Source of the DNA: an uncultured SAR92 cluster bacterium
GTDB lineage: Bacteria > Pseudomonadota > Gammaproteobacteria > Pseudomonadales > Porticoccaceae
Assembly (NCBI GenBank): GCA_902527245.1
Contig: CABZOI010000007.1
Coordinates: forward strand, 62,001-126,000
Direction of reading: 5' to 3'
DNA length: 64,000 bases
Part shown: piece by piece, positions 1-8,317 of the stretch
Numbering within the stretch: the first letter of the stretch is position 1
Layout of the letters: the number at the start of each line of letters is the position of its first letter
Made by a program: the position numbers and the translations under genes
Notes under the pieces: model-generated
Databases searched by the model: none
What the model saw: the letters and a program-made list of their open reading frames with translations, nothing else
Told to the model about the DNA's origin: nothing

Positions 1-173
1 TCGGCGCTGTTGAAGAGGTTGGAGTAGACGTCCCGGTTGTTGTGCGACTTGAGGGGAATAACGCAGATTTAGGCCTCAAGAAGTTATCGGACTCTGGATT
101 AGATATCCTATCTGCGAACAGTTTATCAGACGCGGCACAAAAGGTTGTGAATGCAGCGGGAGTAAAAGAATAA
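1..173 (+). CDS. sucC: Succinyl-CoA synthetase beta subunit, C-terminal fragment
   Basis: Partial gene cut by the left edge; only the last 56 codons are present. SucC is the ATP-grasp subunit of succinyl-CoA ligase, which couples succinyl-CoA cleavage to nucleoside triphosphate synthesis in the TCA cycle. The visible tail reads [20 protein letters not shown], the conserved end of the CoA-ligase domain, and finishes with AAGVKE. Its TAA stop shares one base with the ATG of sucD (TAATG), the usual translational coupling of this pair. Identification is secure because the sequence and the neighbour agree. Confidence 0.95.
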   Translation, partial: GAVEEVGVDVPVVVRLEGNNADLGLKKLSDSGLDILSANSLSDAAQKVVNAAGVKE

Positions 174-1045
174 TGTCAATCCTAATTAATAGAGATACTC
201 GTGTAATATGCCAAGGATTTACAGGTGGTCAAGGGACTTTTCATTCAGAGCAAGCATTAGAATATGGAACAAAACTAATGGGGGGTGTAACTCCGGGAAA
301 AGGCGGAACCCTGCATCTTGGATTACCTGTTTTTAACACGGTTGCGGAGGCTGTAAATAGGACAAATGCAACAGCCTCTGTCATATACGTACCAGCCGCA
401 TTCTGTAAAGATTCAATTCTCGAGGCTGCTAACGCAAATTTGAAGTTAATAGTCTGTATTACTGAGGGTATTCCAACTCAAGATATGCTTGATTGCAAAG
501 TCATATGTGACAATCTGGGTACAACTCTGATTGGACCAAATTGCCCGGGGGTAATTACACCTGATGAATGTAAAATTGGTATTATGCCTGGACACATTCA
601 TCTATCGGGTAAAGTAGGAATAGTGTCTAGGTCTGGGACACTTACTTATGAGGCTGTCAAACAGACTACTGACTATGGATATGGTCAATCTACTTGTGTT
701 GGAATCGGTGGGGACCCAATTCCGGGATCAAGTTTTATTGATATTTTGAGATTATTTGAACAAGATGCTGAAACAGAAGCGATTGTGATGATCGGAGAAA
801 TCGGTGGTACAGCTGAGGAGGAAGCAGCAGCATATATTAAATCAAACGTGACCAAACCAGTTGTTGCCTACATCGCAGGAGTTACGGCGCCCTCAGGAAA
901 GAGAATGGGGCACGCGGGTGCCATAGTATCTGGTGGAAAGGGAACTGCAGATGAGAAGTTTGCTGCTCTCGAAGATGCGGGCGTGAAAACAGTCAGAAGC
1001 CTAGCTGAGATTGGAGAAGGACTAAAAGAAATTACAGGTTGGTAA
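173..1045 (+). CDS. sucD: Succinyl-CoA synthetase alpha subunit
   Basis: SucD (290 aa, normal length) binds CoA and carries the phosphohistidine of succinyl-CoA ligase, the substrate-level phosphorylation step of the TCA cycle. The N-terminal CoA-binding Rossmann domain has [16 protein letters not shown] (residues 13-28) and GGVTPGKGG; the middle has GPNCPGVI; the C-terminal ligase domain has [14 protein letters not shown] around residue 247, where the His is the phosphorylated residue in the family. It is coupled to sucC by a one-base overlap. It ends 9 bp before the convergent stop of the monooxygenase gene. Confidence 0.97.
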   Translation: MSILINRDTRVICQGFTGGQGTFHSEQALEYGTKLMGGVTPGKGGTLHLGLPVFNTVAEAVNRTNATASVIYVPAAFCKDSILEAANANLKLIVCITEGIPTQDMLDCKVICDNLGTTLIGPNCPGVITPDECKIGIMPGHIHLSGKVGIVSRSGTLTYEAVKQTTDYGYGQSTCVGIGGDPIPGSSFIDILRLFEQDAETEAIVMIGEIGGTAEEEAAAYIKSNVTKPVVAYIAGVTAPSGKRMGHAGAIVSGGKGTADEKFAALEDAGVKTVRSLAEIGEGLKEITGW

Positions 1046-1054
1046 ATTTCGTTA

Positions 1055-2521
1055 TTAATGAAATATCAGCGCCTTGTCATCCCTCAGCGCTTGATTGAAT
1101 AATTTTTTCTCCAATCTGTAATCCTGCGAGTTTATCCAAGGTTGACTTTTGGATTGTTTTGGGAAATTTTTCATTGCTCTTTTCATGTACCCAGACGAAA
1201 AATCATCTATCCAATCTTTTGGTTCGGGCCAGTTGACCGTGTCACTCGCGATTGGTGTTACAGATTTGGATCTCTCTTGATCCATGAAGTTTATCAGTTT
1301 ACAAACCCATTCGGATATTAGGTCAGCTCGTAATGTCCATGAAGCATTTATATACCCAAAGGTAGAGACCATATTCGGAATATCTGAAATCATAATCCCT
1401 TTGTAGGTCCAACATTTGCTCAGATCAACTTCTTCATTATCAATTTTTATTGTTGCGCCACCCATTATTTGAAGATTTAATCCCGTCGCTGTGATGATAA
1501 TGTCAGAATCGAGTTGTCGTCCGGATTTTAAACGAATACCGAACTCATTAAATTCTATTATCTCATCAGTGACAATTTCAGCTTTCTTATTTTTGAGAAC
1601 ATCATAAAGATTTCCGTCTGGTAACAGGCATAGTCTTTGATCCCAAGGATTATACTTGGGAGTCAAATGTTGATCTACGTTAACTGAGTCACCAACTTCT
1701 TTTCGGACCTCCCGTAATAATTTGTTTTTTAATTTTGTTGGATGTCGCCTAGATTTTTTATATATATACTCTTGAAAAAGAATGTTGCGGAAACGTGTAA
1801 TTGCATAGGCGAGTCGTGATGAAAATACTACTCTCATTAAATTAGCGAACCAATCCTCTGATGGTCTTGCAATTAAATAGGTTGGTGACCTTTGAAGCAT
1901 CACAACTTTGCGCGCTTTTTTTGCAAGCTCGGGTACAAGGGTGACTGCTGTGGCTCCAGAACCAATTACTGTTACAATTTTGTCGGTGTAGTTGGTACTC
2001 TCCTTCCATAATTGCGGATGTATTATGGTGCCTTTAAAATTTTTCGCACCCAGAAAATCTGGACAGTATGGTTTTTTATAGTTGTAGTATCCAGAACACA
2101 TGTATAAAAAATTACATTGTATGTATGAGTACGTTTTTGAAAGAGTGTCTCTAAGCTTTAATTTCCAAGTTTTATTTAACGAGTCCCAGTTGGCTTCTAC
2201 TAGAGTTTTGTTAAAGCGAATGCTTTCAACGATTTTATTTTCTTCAGCGGTTTCTTTAATGTAGTTAAGAATAGAGGGACCATCTGCGATAGCCTTCCCA
2301 CTGCGCCATGGTTTGAATTTATATCCTAGGGTGAACATATCGCTATCAGAGCGTATCCCTGGATATTTGAAGAGGTCCCATGTGCCACCAATATTTGCTC
2401 GAGCCTCAAGTATTATAAAATTTTTATTAGGACACTCTCTCTTTAAATGACACGCTGCGCCTATTCCCGATAATCCTGCTCCAACAATTACGATATCTTT
2501 ATATTCTTCGTTTTCAGACAT
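1055..2521 (-). CDS. FAD-dependent monooxygenase, Baeyer-Villiger (EthA-like) family
   Basis: A 488-aa flavin monooxygenase predicted to use FAD and NADPH to insert oxygen into a ketone. Visible motifs are the FAD dinucleotide fold GAGLSG (14-19) followed by GGTWDLFKYPGIRSDSD, the Baeyer-Villiger fingerprint FKGTIIHPQLW (162-172, pattern FxGxxxHxxxW) and a second NADPH fold GSGATA (187-192). Length and the GGTWD block resemble the EthA branch. It lies 2 bp downstream of an SDR gene on the same strand, so the pair is probably one transcript: the SDR could make the ketone that this enzyme oxidises. The substrate is unknown. No good Shine-Dalgarno is visible, which fits coupling to the SDR stop. 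Confidence 0.85.
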   Translation of the reverse strand: MSENEEYKDIVIVGAGLSGIGAACHLKRECPNKNFIILEARANIGGTWDLFKYPGIRSDSDMFTLGYKFKPWRSGKAIADGPSILNYIKETAEENKIVESIRFNKTLVEANWDSLNKTWKLKLRDTLSKTYSYIQCNFLYMCSGYYNYKKPYCPDFLGAKNFKGTIIHPQLWKESTNYTDKIVTVIGSGATAVTLVPELAKKARKVVMLQRSPTYLIARPSEDWFANLMRVVFSSRLAYAITRFRNILFQEYIYKKSRRHPTKLKNKLLREVRKEVGDSVNVDQHLTPKYNPWDQRLCLLPDGNLYDVLKNKKAEIVTDEIIEFNEFGIRLKSGRQLDSDIIITATGLNLQIMGGATIKIDNEEVDLSKCWTYKGIMISDIPNMVSTFGYINASWTLRADLISEWVCKLINFMDQERSKSVTPIASDTVNWPEPKDWIDDFSSGYMKRAMKNFPKQSKSQPWINSQDYRLEKKLFNQALRDDKALIFH

Positions 2522-2523
2522 TT

Positions 2524-3411
2524 TTATTTTAGCGGTTTTTTATTTCGCAATATGGTTATCGGTAAAGTAAAGATTGGGAAAAGCTTTTCATAATGCATCG
2601 GAGAAATTCTTTGTGATATGTCCATTAGCTTCGCATCTAAACCAACAAAAATTCGTTTTTTATTTCTTTTTATACCATTAAGTATGATGTTAGCTGCACG
2701 ACTTGGATGCATACCATATTTTTGGAAGAATTCTGACATCTCCCTTTGTGAGGTTCCGATAGGTAATAATTTGCTCATAATTCTTTGCAAGGCATCATTT
2801 TGTTTTGGCCCCGAAGTCATCCTAGCATTGGATACTATATTAGTCCCTATATGTCCTGGATGCACGCAATGCACAGAAACATTTGTGTTGCTTAACTCTT
2901 TAGATAGTGCCTCGCTGAAACCTCTAACACCAAACTTAGTAACATGATAAGCCGATTGATTCGGCACCGTTATCATTCCAAAAATTGAGGATAAATTAAC
3001 AATTGCTGCCTCATCTTGTTTCTTTAGTATTGGTAAGAAACATCTGGTGAGATTAATCACGGCATGTAAATTTGTTTCGATTACCCAGTCCCAATTCTGT
3101 TCAGTAGTATCTTCAAAGCTATCATTGACTGTCACACCAGCATTATTGAATAGCATATCCACATTTTTATGTTCTCGTAATATGTTCTCCGTAAGAACTT
3201 TTACTGTAGTTTTAGATGAGACATCTGCTAAATGCACAGAAGTTTTTGTATTATATTTGTTCAATATTTTTTCAGTCTCGCGCAATGTAGTCTCATTGAC
3301 ATCACAAATGGCAACCGAAGCACCGGCCTCTTTGAGTAAGATCGATAGATGTCTTCCTATACCTGAGCCAGCACCCGTAATGACTGCTACTTTATCTTCA
3401 AAACTTTTCAT
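2524..3411 (-). CDS. Short-chain dehydrogenase/reductase (classical SDR)
   Basis: An NAD(P)-dependent oxidoreductase, about 295 aa from the chosen ATG at 3411. The frame stays open 13 codons further upstream (to 3450), but the family start MKSFEDKVAVITGAGSGIG fits the ATG at 3411. Motifs: cofactor loop TGAGSGIG, NNAGV, catalytic Ser in NLSSIFG and YHVTK (YxxxK). It sits between dnaE2 (71 bp upstream, same strand) and the Baeyer-Villiger monooxygenase (2 bp downstream). An alcohol-to-ketone step feeding the monooxygenase is a reasonable inference; the substrate cannot be read from the sequence. Read-through from dnaE2 would bring the pair under SOS control, but no evidence decides this. Confidence 0.88.
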   Translation of the reverse strand: MKSFEDKVAVITGAGSGIGRHLSILLKEAGASVAICDVNETTLRETEKILNKYNTKTSVHLADVSSKTTVKVLTENILREHKNVDMLFNNAGVTVNDSFEDTTEQNWDWVIETNLHAVINLTRCFLPILKKQDEAAIVNLSSIFGMITVPNQSAYHVTKFGVRGFSEALSKELSNTNVSVHCVHPGHIGTNIVSNARMTSGPKQNDALQRIMSKLLPIGTSQREMSEFFQKYGMHPSRAANIILNGIKRNKKRIFVGLDAKLMDISQRISPMHYEKLFPIFTLPITILRNKKPLK

Positions 3412-3482
3412 ATTTTTTAGTATTTTTAACTCATAATAATGATAAGTCATTTATAAGGAGTTACATAGTTAATAAAAGGTGA

Positions 3483-6400
3483 TTATTTGAAATTTCGAGC
3501 TCTGACATTCAGTTTCCTAACTTCGTTATTAAGATTTTTTAGTCGGTTTGCGATTATATGAACAACATCGCCTTCTTTTTCAAGAACTCCCTGCACCAAT
3601 AGAAATTGAGATTTTAAAAGAGCTTCTCGAAATCGTTCTTGAATGTTTTTCCAAACAACGATATTACTATTACCCGTTTCATCCTCTAAAGTAATAAAAA
3701 TTACTCCAGAAGCAGTTCCTGGTCTTTGTCTCCCGGTTACGATGCCTGCAATCAGTATTTCTTGTTTGTGATTTAAATGTGAAAGATCGCAATTTCTTTT
3801 GCAGTTCTTAAATAGGCCTATATTTTTTCGGAATAAGCTCATAGGATGTTCTCCCAGAGTTAGCCCTGTCAGATCATAATCACCCAACATTTTATCAATT
3901 AAATTGAGGCTAGGTAGATTTACCTCATAAGTTTTATTGCATAAAGATAGTTGATCTTTTTTTAAGCTAAGGGAATGCCACTGAGTAATTCTGCGATCTT
4001 TATTTATTGAATCTAGTGCTCCTGCCGAGCTTAATAGACTTAATTTAGCCTTTGATAGATTTGTTTTATTATGGAAATCATTGATATTTTCAAATTTTTG
4101 ATTACAGTTTTTTATCTTTAATGAATCCATTTTTGATAAACCTTTTATTATTCTAAATCCGAGTCTTATCGAAAAATTGTATTTTCTACTTAAGCTATAT
4201 TCGGATGACTTTTCTAAGGTGTGTTCCCAAGAACTATAATTCACATCGACAGGTCTAATTTCTATGTCATGTCGTTTTGCATCTTGAGTAAGTTGAGATA
4301 TTGAGTAGAACCCCATTGGCTGACTATTCATAAGAGAACAATAAAAAGCAGCAGGATAATGGCATTTCAACCATGCTGACGCATAAGCGAGTAATGCAAA
4401 ACTTGCAGAGTGTGATTCAGGAAAACCATATACTCCAAAACCTTGTATTTGCTTAAAAAGATTTTTTGCGAAATTTAAGTTATATCCGTTTTTTAACATT
4501 CCCTCAGTCAATTTTTCTTCAAATAATGCAAGTTGGTTTTTGCTATTATATTTGTTGCTCCAACTTGCCATTGCTCTCCTTAATTGGTCAGCTTCTCCAC
4601 CTGAAAAGCCGGCTGCAACCATAGCTAATCGGATGACTTGCTCTTGAAATACTGGTATACCTAAAGTGCATTCTAAAACCTCTTTTATTTTTTTATCAGG
4701 ATATGAGACTTCTTCTAAACCTTGCCTTCTCCTTAAGTAAGGATGAACCATGCCACCTTGAATTGGTCCGGGTCGAACAATCGCTATTTCAATCACTAAG
4801 TCATAAAATGATCGAGGTTTAAGTCTTGGCAGCATGGTCATCTGTGCTCTTGATTCAACTTGAAAGACTCCTATGCTGTCTGCGTTACAAAGCATGCTGT
4901 ACGTTGCATCGTCATTTTTAGGAATTTTTTGTATAGATATATCTTTAGAATAGTTATTTTTTACCAGATCAATGCAGCGATGAATTGCTGTTAGCATACC
5001 CAAAGCAAGAATATCTATTTTCAATAATCCTAATGATTCAATATCTTCCTTATCCCATTGAATTACTGTTCTATTTGTCATAGTTGCATTTTCAATGGGA
5101 ACAATTTCACTCGTTGGTCCACGAGTTATTATAAATCCACCCACATGCTGAGAAAGATGACGTGGGAAACCTAATATTTGTTGCATTAAATAGTAAAAGT
5201 GCTGTATTAAATTTGAATTTTTGAAAGATAAATTTTCATTCGAATTAAATTCAGTAAATTTCCTTTCTAAGTCTTTTTTTCTATCCCACCAGGCCAGAGA
5301 TTGACTTATGCTTTCTATAAAATTTATATCTAAACCAAGTGCTTTTCCAACGTCCTTGATGGCACTTCTTGGTTTGTAAGTAATTACAGTTGCAGCTAAA
5401 GCTGCTCTTTCTCGAGTATATCGTTTGTATATATATTGTATTACCTCTTCCCGCCGTTCATGCTCAAAATCTATATCGATGTCTGGTGGTTCATTACGCT
5501 CTTTTGAAATAAATCTTTCAAATAGAAGAGAAATTTGTTCTGGCGAGACTTCTGTGATGAATAGACAATAACAAACTACTGAATTAGCAGCGGACCCACG
5601 ACCTTGACAAAAAATATTATTTTGATGAGCAAAAGATACGATGTCATATACAGTTAAAAAATAAGTTTCATAGTTGAGTTCGTGAATGATATTTAACTCA
5701 CGATTTATTTGAGAAAGAATTTTTTTTGGAATTCTTGAGGGCCATCTCTTTTTAGCGCCTTGATGTACTAAAAAAGATAAATATTCTTTGGAAGTTAAGT
5801 TTTTTGGTACAACTTCTATTGGATATTCATAACGCAATTCATTTAATGAAAAGTTACATAAATTAGATATGTTTATAGTTTCTCTCATTAGTTCTTCAGG
5901 ATAGATATTTTTTAAATATTCAATTTTTCTCAAATATCTTTCAGAATTAGGATAACGAGATTTACCTAATTCCATAATTGAGCATTTTTGTTTTATAGCT
6001 GTTAACACGTCTTGTAGTGGTTGACGATCTTTTTTATGCATATGCACGTCTCCACAAGCAACTACATTAACTTTCCATAGTAATGATAATTTTTGAAGAT
6101 AAGATAAGTGAGAAGTTTCTGTGCCATTTAGTAAGTTATGAAAACCAATCCATAAACGTCTTTCGAACCAATCATGTAATTGTGAAATAATGAGTTGATC
6201 TTTTTTAAAGTCTCCACAAGGCAACCAAATAATTAATAAACCGTCATTATTAAATTTTAAGTCCGACCATTTTATTTGATAACTACCTTTCTTACTTCGT
6301 CTTCTAGCAAGTGTAATTAATGATGATAATTTGCTGTAAGAATTACGATTAGTCACCAAAACAATAACTTTATGTGAATCTATTTTAAATTCACTACCAA

Positions 6401-6587
6401 TAATTAATTTTATATTCCTGTTAAATGTTGCTACGTGTGCTTTTACAACTCCTGCTAATGAACATTCATCAGTAATTGCTAGTGCTCTGTAGCCAAGGTT
6501 AGATGCCATAGTAACTAATTCATGTGGATGGGAAGCTCCACGAAGAAAAGTAAAGTTAGTGATGCAGTGAAGTTCTGAATATTGCAT
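3483..6587 (-). CDS. dnaE2: Error-prone DNA polymerase III alpha subunit DnaE2 (ImuC)
   Basis: C-family polymerase of the SOS mutasome, acting with ImuA and ImuB in translesion synthesis. The frame is open to 6644, but family proteins begin close to ELHCITNFTFLRGASHP, so the ATG at 6587 is preferred (1034 aa, normal for DnaE2). The LexA box at 6601-6620 would fall inside the coding region if the longer start were used, which supports the same choice. Domains in order: N-terminal PHP domain, the GRGSAANS block (about 329-336), catalytic acidic cluster PDIDIDF (about 368-374), helix-hairpin-helix region, and C-terminal OB fold (ILIAGIVTGRQRPGTASG). The replicative paralogue dnaE begins at 62882. 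It is separated from imuA-imuB by about 5.8 kb. Confidence 0.95.
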   Translation of the reverse strand: MQYSELHCITNFTFLRGASHPHELVTMASNLGYRALAITDECSLAGVVKAHVATFNRNIKLIIGSEFKIDSHKVIVLVTNRNSYSKLSSLITLARRRSKKGSYQIKWSDLKFNNDGLLIIWLPCGDFKKDQLIISQLHDWFERRLWIGFHNLLNGTETSHLSYLQKLSLLWKVNVVACGDVHMHKKDRQPLQDVLTAIKQKCSIMELGKSRYPNSERYLRKIEYLKNIYPEELMRETINISNLCNFSLNELRYEYPIEVVPKNLTSKEYLSFLVHQGAKKRWPSRIPKKILSQINRELNIIHELNYETYFLTVYDIVSFAHQNNIFCQGRGSAANSVVCYCLFITEVSPEQISLLFERFISKERNEPPDIDIDFEHERREEVIQYIYKRYTRERAALAATVITYKPRSAIKDVGKALGLDINFIESISQSLAWWDRKKDLERKFTEFNSNENLSFKNSNLIQHFYYLMQQILGFPRHLSQHVGGFIITRGPTSEIVPIENATMTNRTVIQWDKEDIESLGLLKIDILALGMLTAIHRCIDLVKNNYSKDISIQKIPKNDDATYSMLCNADSIGVFQVESRAQMTMLPRLKPRSFYDLVIEIAIVRPGPIQGGMVHPYLRRRQGLEEVSYPDKKIKEVLECTLGIPVFQEQVIRLAMVAAGFSGGEADQLRRAMASWSNKYNSKNQLALFEEKLTEGMLKNGYNLNFAKNLFKQIQGFGVYGFPESHSASFALLAYASAWLKCHYPAAFYCSLMNSQPMGFYSISQLTQDAKRHDIEIRPVDVNYSSWEHTLEKSSEYSLSRKYNFSIRLGFRIIKGLSKMDSLKIKNCNQKFENINDFHNKTNLSKAKLSLLSSAGALDSINKDRRITQWHSLSLKKDQLSLCNKTYEVNLPSLNLIDKMLGDYDLTGLTLGEHPMSLFRKNIGLFKNCKRNCDLSHLNHKQEILIAGIVTGRQRPGTASGVIFITLEDETGNSNIVVWKNIQERFREALLKSQFLLVQGVLEKEGDVVHIIANRLKNLNNEVRKLNVRARNFK

Positions 6588-6600
6588 GTGAATAATAAAA

Positions 6601-6620
6601 TACTGTATATATAAACAGTA
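6601..6620. promoter_or_regulatory. LexA operator (SOS box) of dnaE2
   Basis: TACTGTATATATAAACAGTA fits the gammaproteobacterial LexA consensus CTGT-N8-ACAG, with an AT-only spacer. It lies 13 bp upstream of the dnaE2 ATG on the minus strand. Read on that strand, a TTGACT -35 (plus coordinates 6639-6644) stands 18 bp before TACTGT (6615-6620), so the box would cover the -10 region. The divergent small lipoprotein gene starts at 6691 and might also respond, though its promoter is not resolved. Confidence 0.93.
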
Positions 6621-6690
6621 CTTTAATATTGGTTTGAGAGTCAACTATAAATTAAAATATTATTTTTATAATTGCAGTAGGAGCTTGCTA

Positions 6691-6876
6691 GTGAAAAAGA
6701 TAGTAATAATACTGATGTTATGTCTTCTCCAGTACGGATGTCTTGCTGTTGCGATTATCGAAGGGGCAACTGACGTAGTTGCCGCGGTTGCAACTGCTCC
6801 GATAAAAGTAGGATCAGCTGTTGTTGATGCAGCAACTGGCGATGAGGACGACAACAAGGAAAAAGAGGATGACTGA
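6691..6876 (+). CDS. Small putative secreted or lipoprotein of unknown function
   Basis: A 61-aa protein from a GTG at 6691, with TAGGAG 7 bp before it. A longer frame opens at 6634 but adds a poor N-terminus overlapping the dnaE2 promoter. The N-terminus KKIVIILMLCLLQYGC is a hydrophobic signal-like segment ending in a Cys; the lipobox is weak because Gln is at -3. Then comes an Ala/Val-rich amphipathic stretch (AAVATAPIKVGSAVVDAA) and a very acidic tail (GDEDDNKEKEDD). I do not recognise a characterised family. It is divergent from dnaE2 and convergent with metY, and its 3' end contains the metY terminator hairpin. Confidence 0.6.
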   Translation: MKKIVIILMLCLLQYGCLAVAIIEGATDVVAAVATAPIKVGSAVVDAATGDEDDNKEKEDD

Positions 6877-6898
6877 TAGTATTCCTTCAGCCATCCTC
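6860..6898 (-). terminator. Rho-independent terminator of metY, inside the 3' end of the small lipoprotein gene
   Basis: Inverted repeat GAGGATGACTGA (6865-6876) and TCAGCCATCCTC (6887-6898), 12 positions with one mismatch and a 10-nt loop. Read on the minus strand it is followed by TTTTT (complement of 6860-6864), the layout of an intrinsic terminator for metY, which ends at 6928. It includes the stop codon of the convergent small gene. In the plus direction no U-run follows. Confidence 0.75.
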
Positions 6899-6927
6899 AT
6901 CTGTTATTGAATTCAAGAGAGATGATA

Positions 6928-8196
6928 TTATTTTGCTGCCTCGAGAGCTTGTTCAATGTCGGCTTTGATGTCTGACACATGCTCAATACCAATTGATAAT
7001 CTAACTAAGTCAGCAGAAACACCTGCAGATTTTAATTCATCTTCATTCAACTGTCTGTGAGTTGTACTAGCTGGATGGCATGCAAGAGATTTTGCATCAC
7101 CTATATTTACTAGCCGCTTGATCATACCTAGTGCGTCTATGAACTTAGCGCCTGCTTTTTCACCACCCTTTATTCCAAAACTAATTATTGATGACGGTTT
7201 GCCTGAGACAATTCGTTTTGAGAGTTCGTGGTACCTGTCTGTGGGAAGACCTGCATAATTAACCCAAGAAACTTGATCGTGATTGTTTAAATAATTTGCA
7301 ATCTCTAGGGCATTTTCAACATGCCTTTCCATTCTAAGTGCCAATGTTTCTAGTCCTTGTAAAATAAGGAAAGCATTGAATGGTGAAAGCGCGGCACCCA
7401 TATTCCTTAATGGGACTACTCTCGCTCTCCCAATAAAGGGTGCCTCAAGTGCCTCTGCATACACGACCCCATGGTATGAAGGATCGGGTGTATTAAACTG
7501 AGGAAATCTTGGGTTATCCTTAAAAGGGAATGCACCTGAGTCTATGATTATTCCACCAATAGTTGTTCCATGACCACCGATGTATTTTGTCAATGAGTGA
7601 ACGACAATATCTGCTCCATGATCAATTGGTTTGCATAAGTACGGCGTTGCCACAGTGTTATCGACAATTAAAGGTATTCCGTAGTTATGAGCCATTTTTG
7701 ATAACTCTTCGATATCAACGATATTACCTGATGGATTTCCAATTGATTCGCAATATATAGCCTTTGTATTCTCATCAATTAATTTCTCCAGTGCACTTAT
7801 ATCCTCTCCGGTTGCCATACGGACATCAATGTTTTGCTGAGGAAGGGTATGAGCAAATAAATTATAAGTTCCTCCATACAACTGACTCACACTAACCATA
7901 TTATCGCCAGCGTTACAAAGCGTGTGGATTGCTGCAGTGATCGCTGCCATACCTGAGGCAACACATAGAGCTCCAGCGCCATTTTCAGCCGAGGCAAGCC
8001 TTTGCTCGAGGACATCACAAGTTGGATTCATAATCCGACTGTAAATATTTCCAGGTTCAGCTAGATTGAATAAGTCAGCACCATGTTGCGTATCTCGAAA
8101 ACTAAAGGATGTAGTTTGATATAAGGGAACTGCAACAGCATTCGTTGTAGGATCGTCACTAAACCCTGCATGAATTGCTTTTGTTTCAAATTTCAT
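6928..8196 (-). CDS. metY: O-acetylhomoserine/O-succinylhomoserine sulfhydrylase-type PLP enzyme
   Basis: Cys/Met-metabolism PLP enzyme (about 422 aa), predicted to form homocysteine from O-acetylhomoserine and sulfide in methionine synthesis. The frame is open to 8262, but family proteins begin MKFETKAIHAGF; the ATG at 8196 has a GGTGGTG ribosome site and the promoter -10 (8251-8256) lies inside the longer frame. Motifs: YSRIMNPT, IYCESIGNPSGN, LIVDNTVATPYLCKP and the PLP-binding Lys in HSLTKYIGGHG (Lys204 of this start). The C-terminal block SLACHPASTTHRQL is typical. MetY fits better than MetB or MetZ by the SFSFRDTQHGADLFNL block and length, but acceptor preference cannot be proven. Confidence 0.88.
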   Translation of the reverse strand: MKFETKAIHAGFSDDPTTNAVAVPLYQTTSFSFRDTQHGADLFNLAEPGNIYSRIMNPTCDVLEQRLASAENGAGALCVASGMAAITAAIHTLCNAGDNMVSVSQLYGGTYNLFAHTLPQQNIDVRMATGEDISALEKLIDENTKAIYCESIGNPSGNIVDIEELSKMAHNYGIPLIVDNTVATPYLCKPIDHGADIVVHSLTKYIGGHGTTIGGIIIDSGAFPFKDNPRFPQFNTPDPSYHGVVYAEALEAPFIGRARVVPLRNMGAALSPFNAFLILQGLETLALRMERHVENALEIANYLNNHDQVSWVNYAGLPTDRYHELSKRIVSGKPSSIISFGIKGGEKAGAKFIDALGMIKRLVNIGDAKSLACHPASTTHRQLNEDELKSAGVSADLVRLSIGIEHVSDIKADIEQALEAAK

Positions 8197-8250
8197 AATC
8201 ACCACCATATGTTCAAAAGCGTTAGTGTACGGGAATTCATATAACTCTAC

Positions 8251-8298
8251 ATTATAAAGCATATAACTTTTTATTCTTACCTAAAAAGAAAAAGTTAT
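8251..8298 (-). promoter_or_regulatory. Candidate metY promoter with an upstream 10-bp inverted repeat
   Basis: On the minus strand a perfect TATAAT -10 (complement of 8251-8256) would start transcription near 8244, giving a leader of about 48 nt before the metY ribosome site. No good -35 is visible. Just upstream is an inverted repeat, ATAACTTTTT (8263-8272) with AAAAAGTTAT (8289-8298). It could be an operator or a terminator for the GH13 gene that ends at 8318; no U-run follows it, so termination is uncertain. Confidence 0.4.
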
Positions 8299-8317
8299 TA
8301 TCTAGGGGGTTATCGTG

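Noticed and set aside
2618-3436. Open frames of about 109 and 129 codons on the plus strand
   Set aside because: They lie antisense to the SDR gene, which has full family motifs, and have no ribosome site or recognisable domain.
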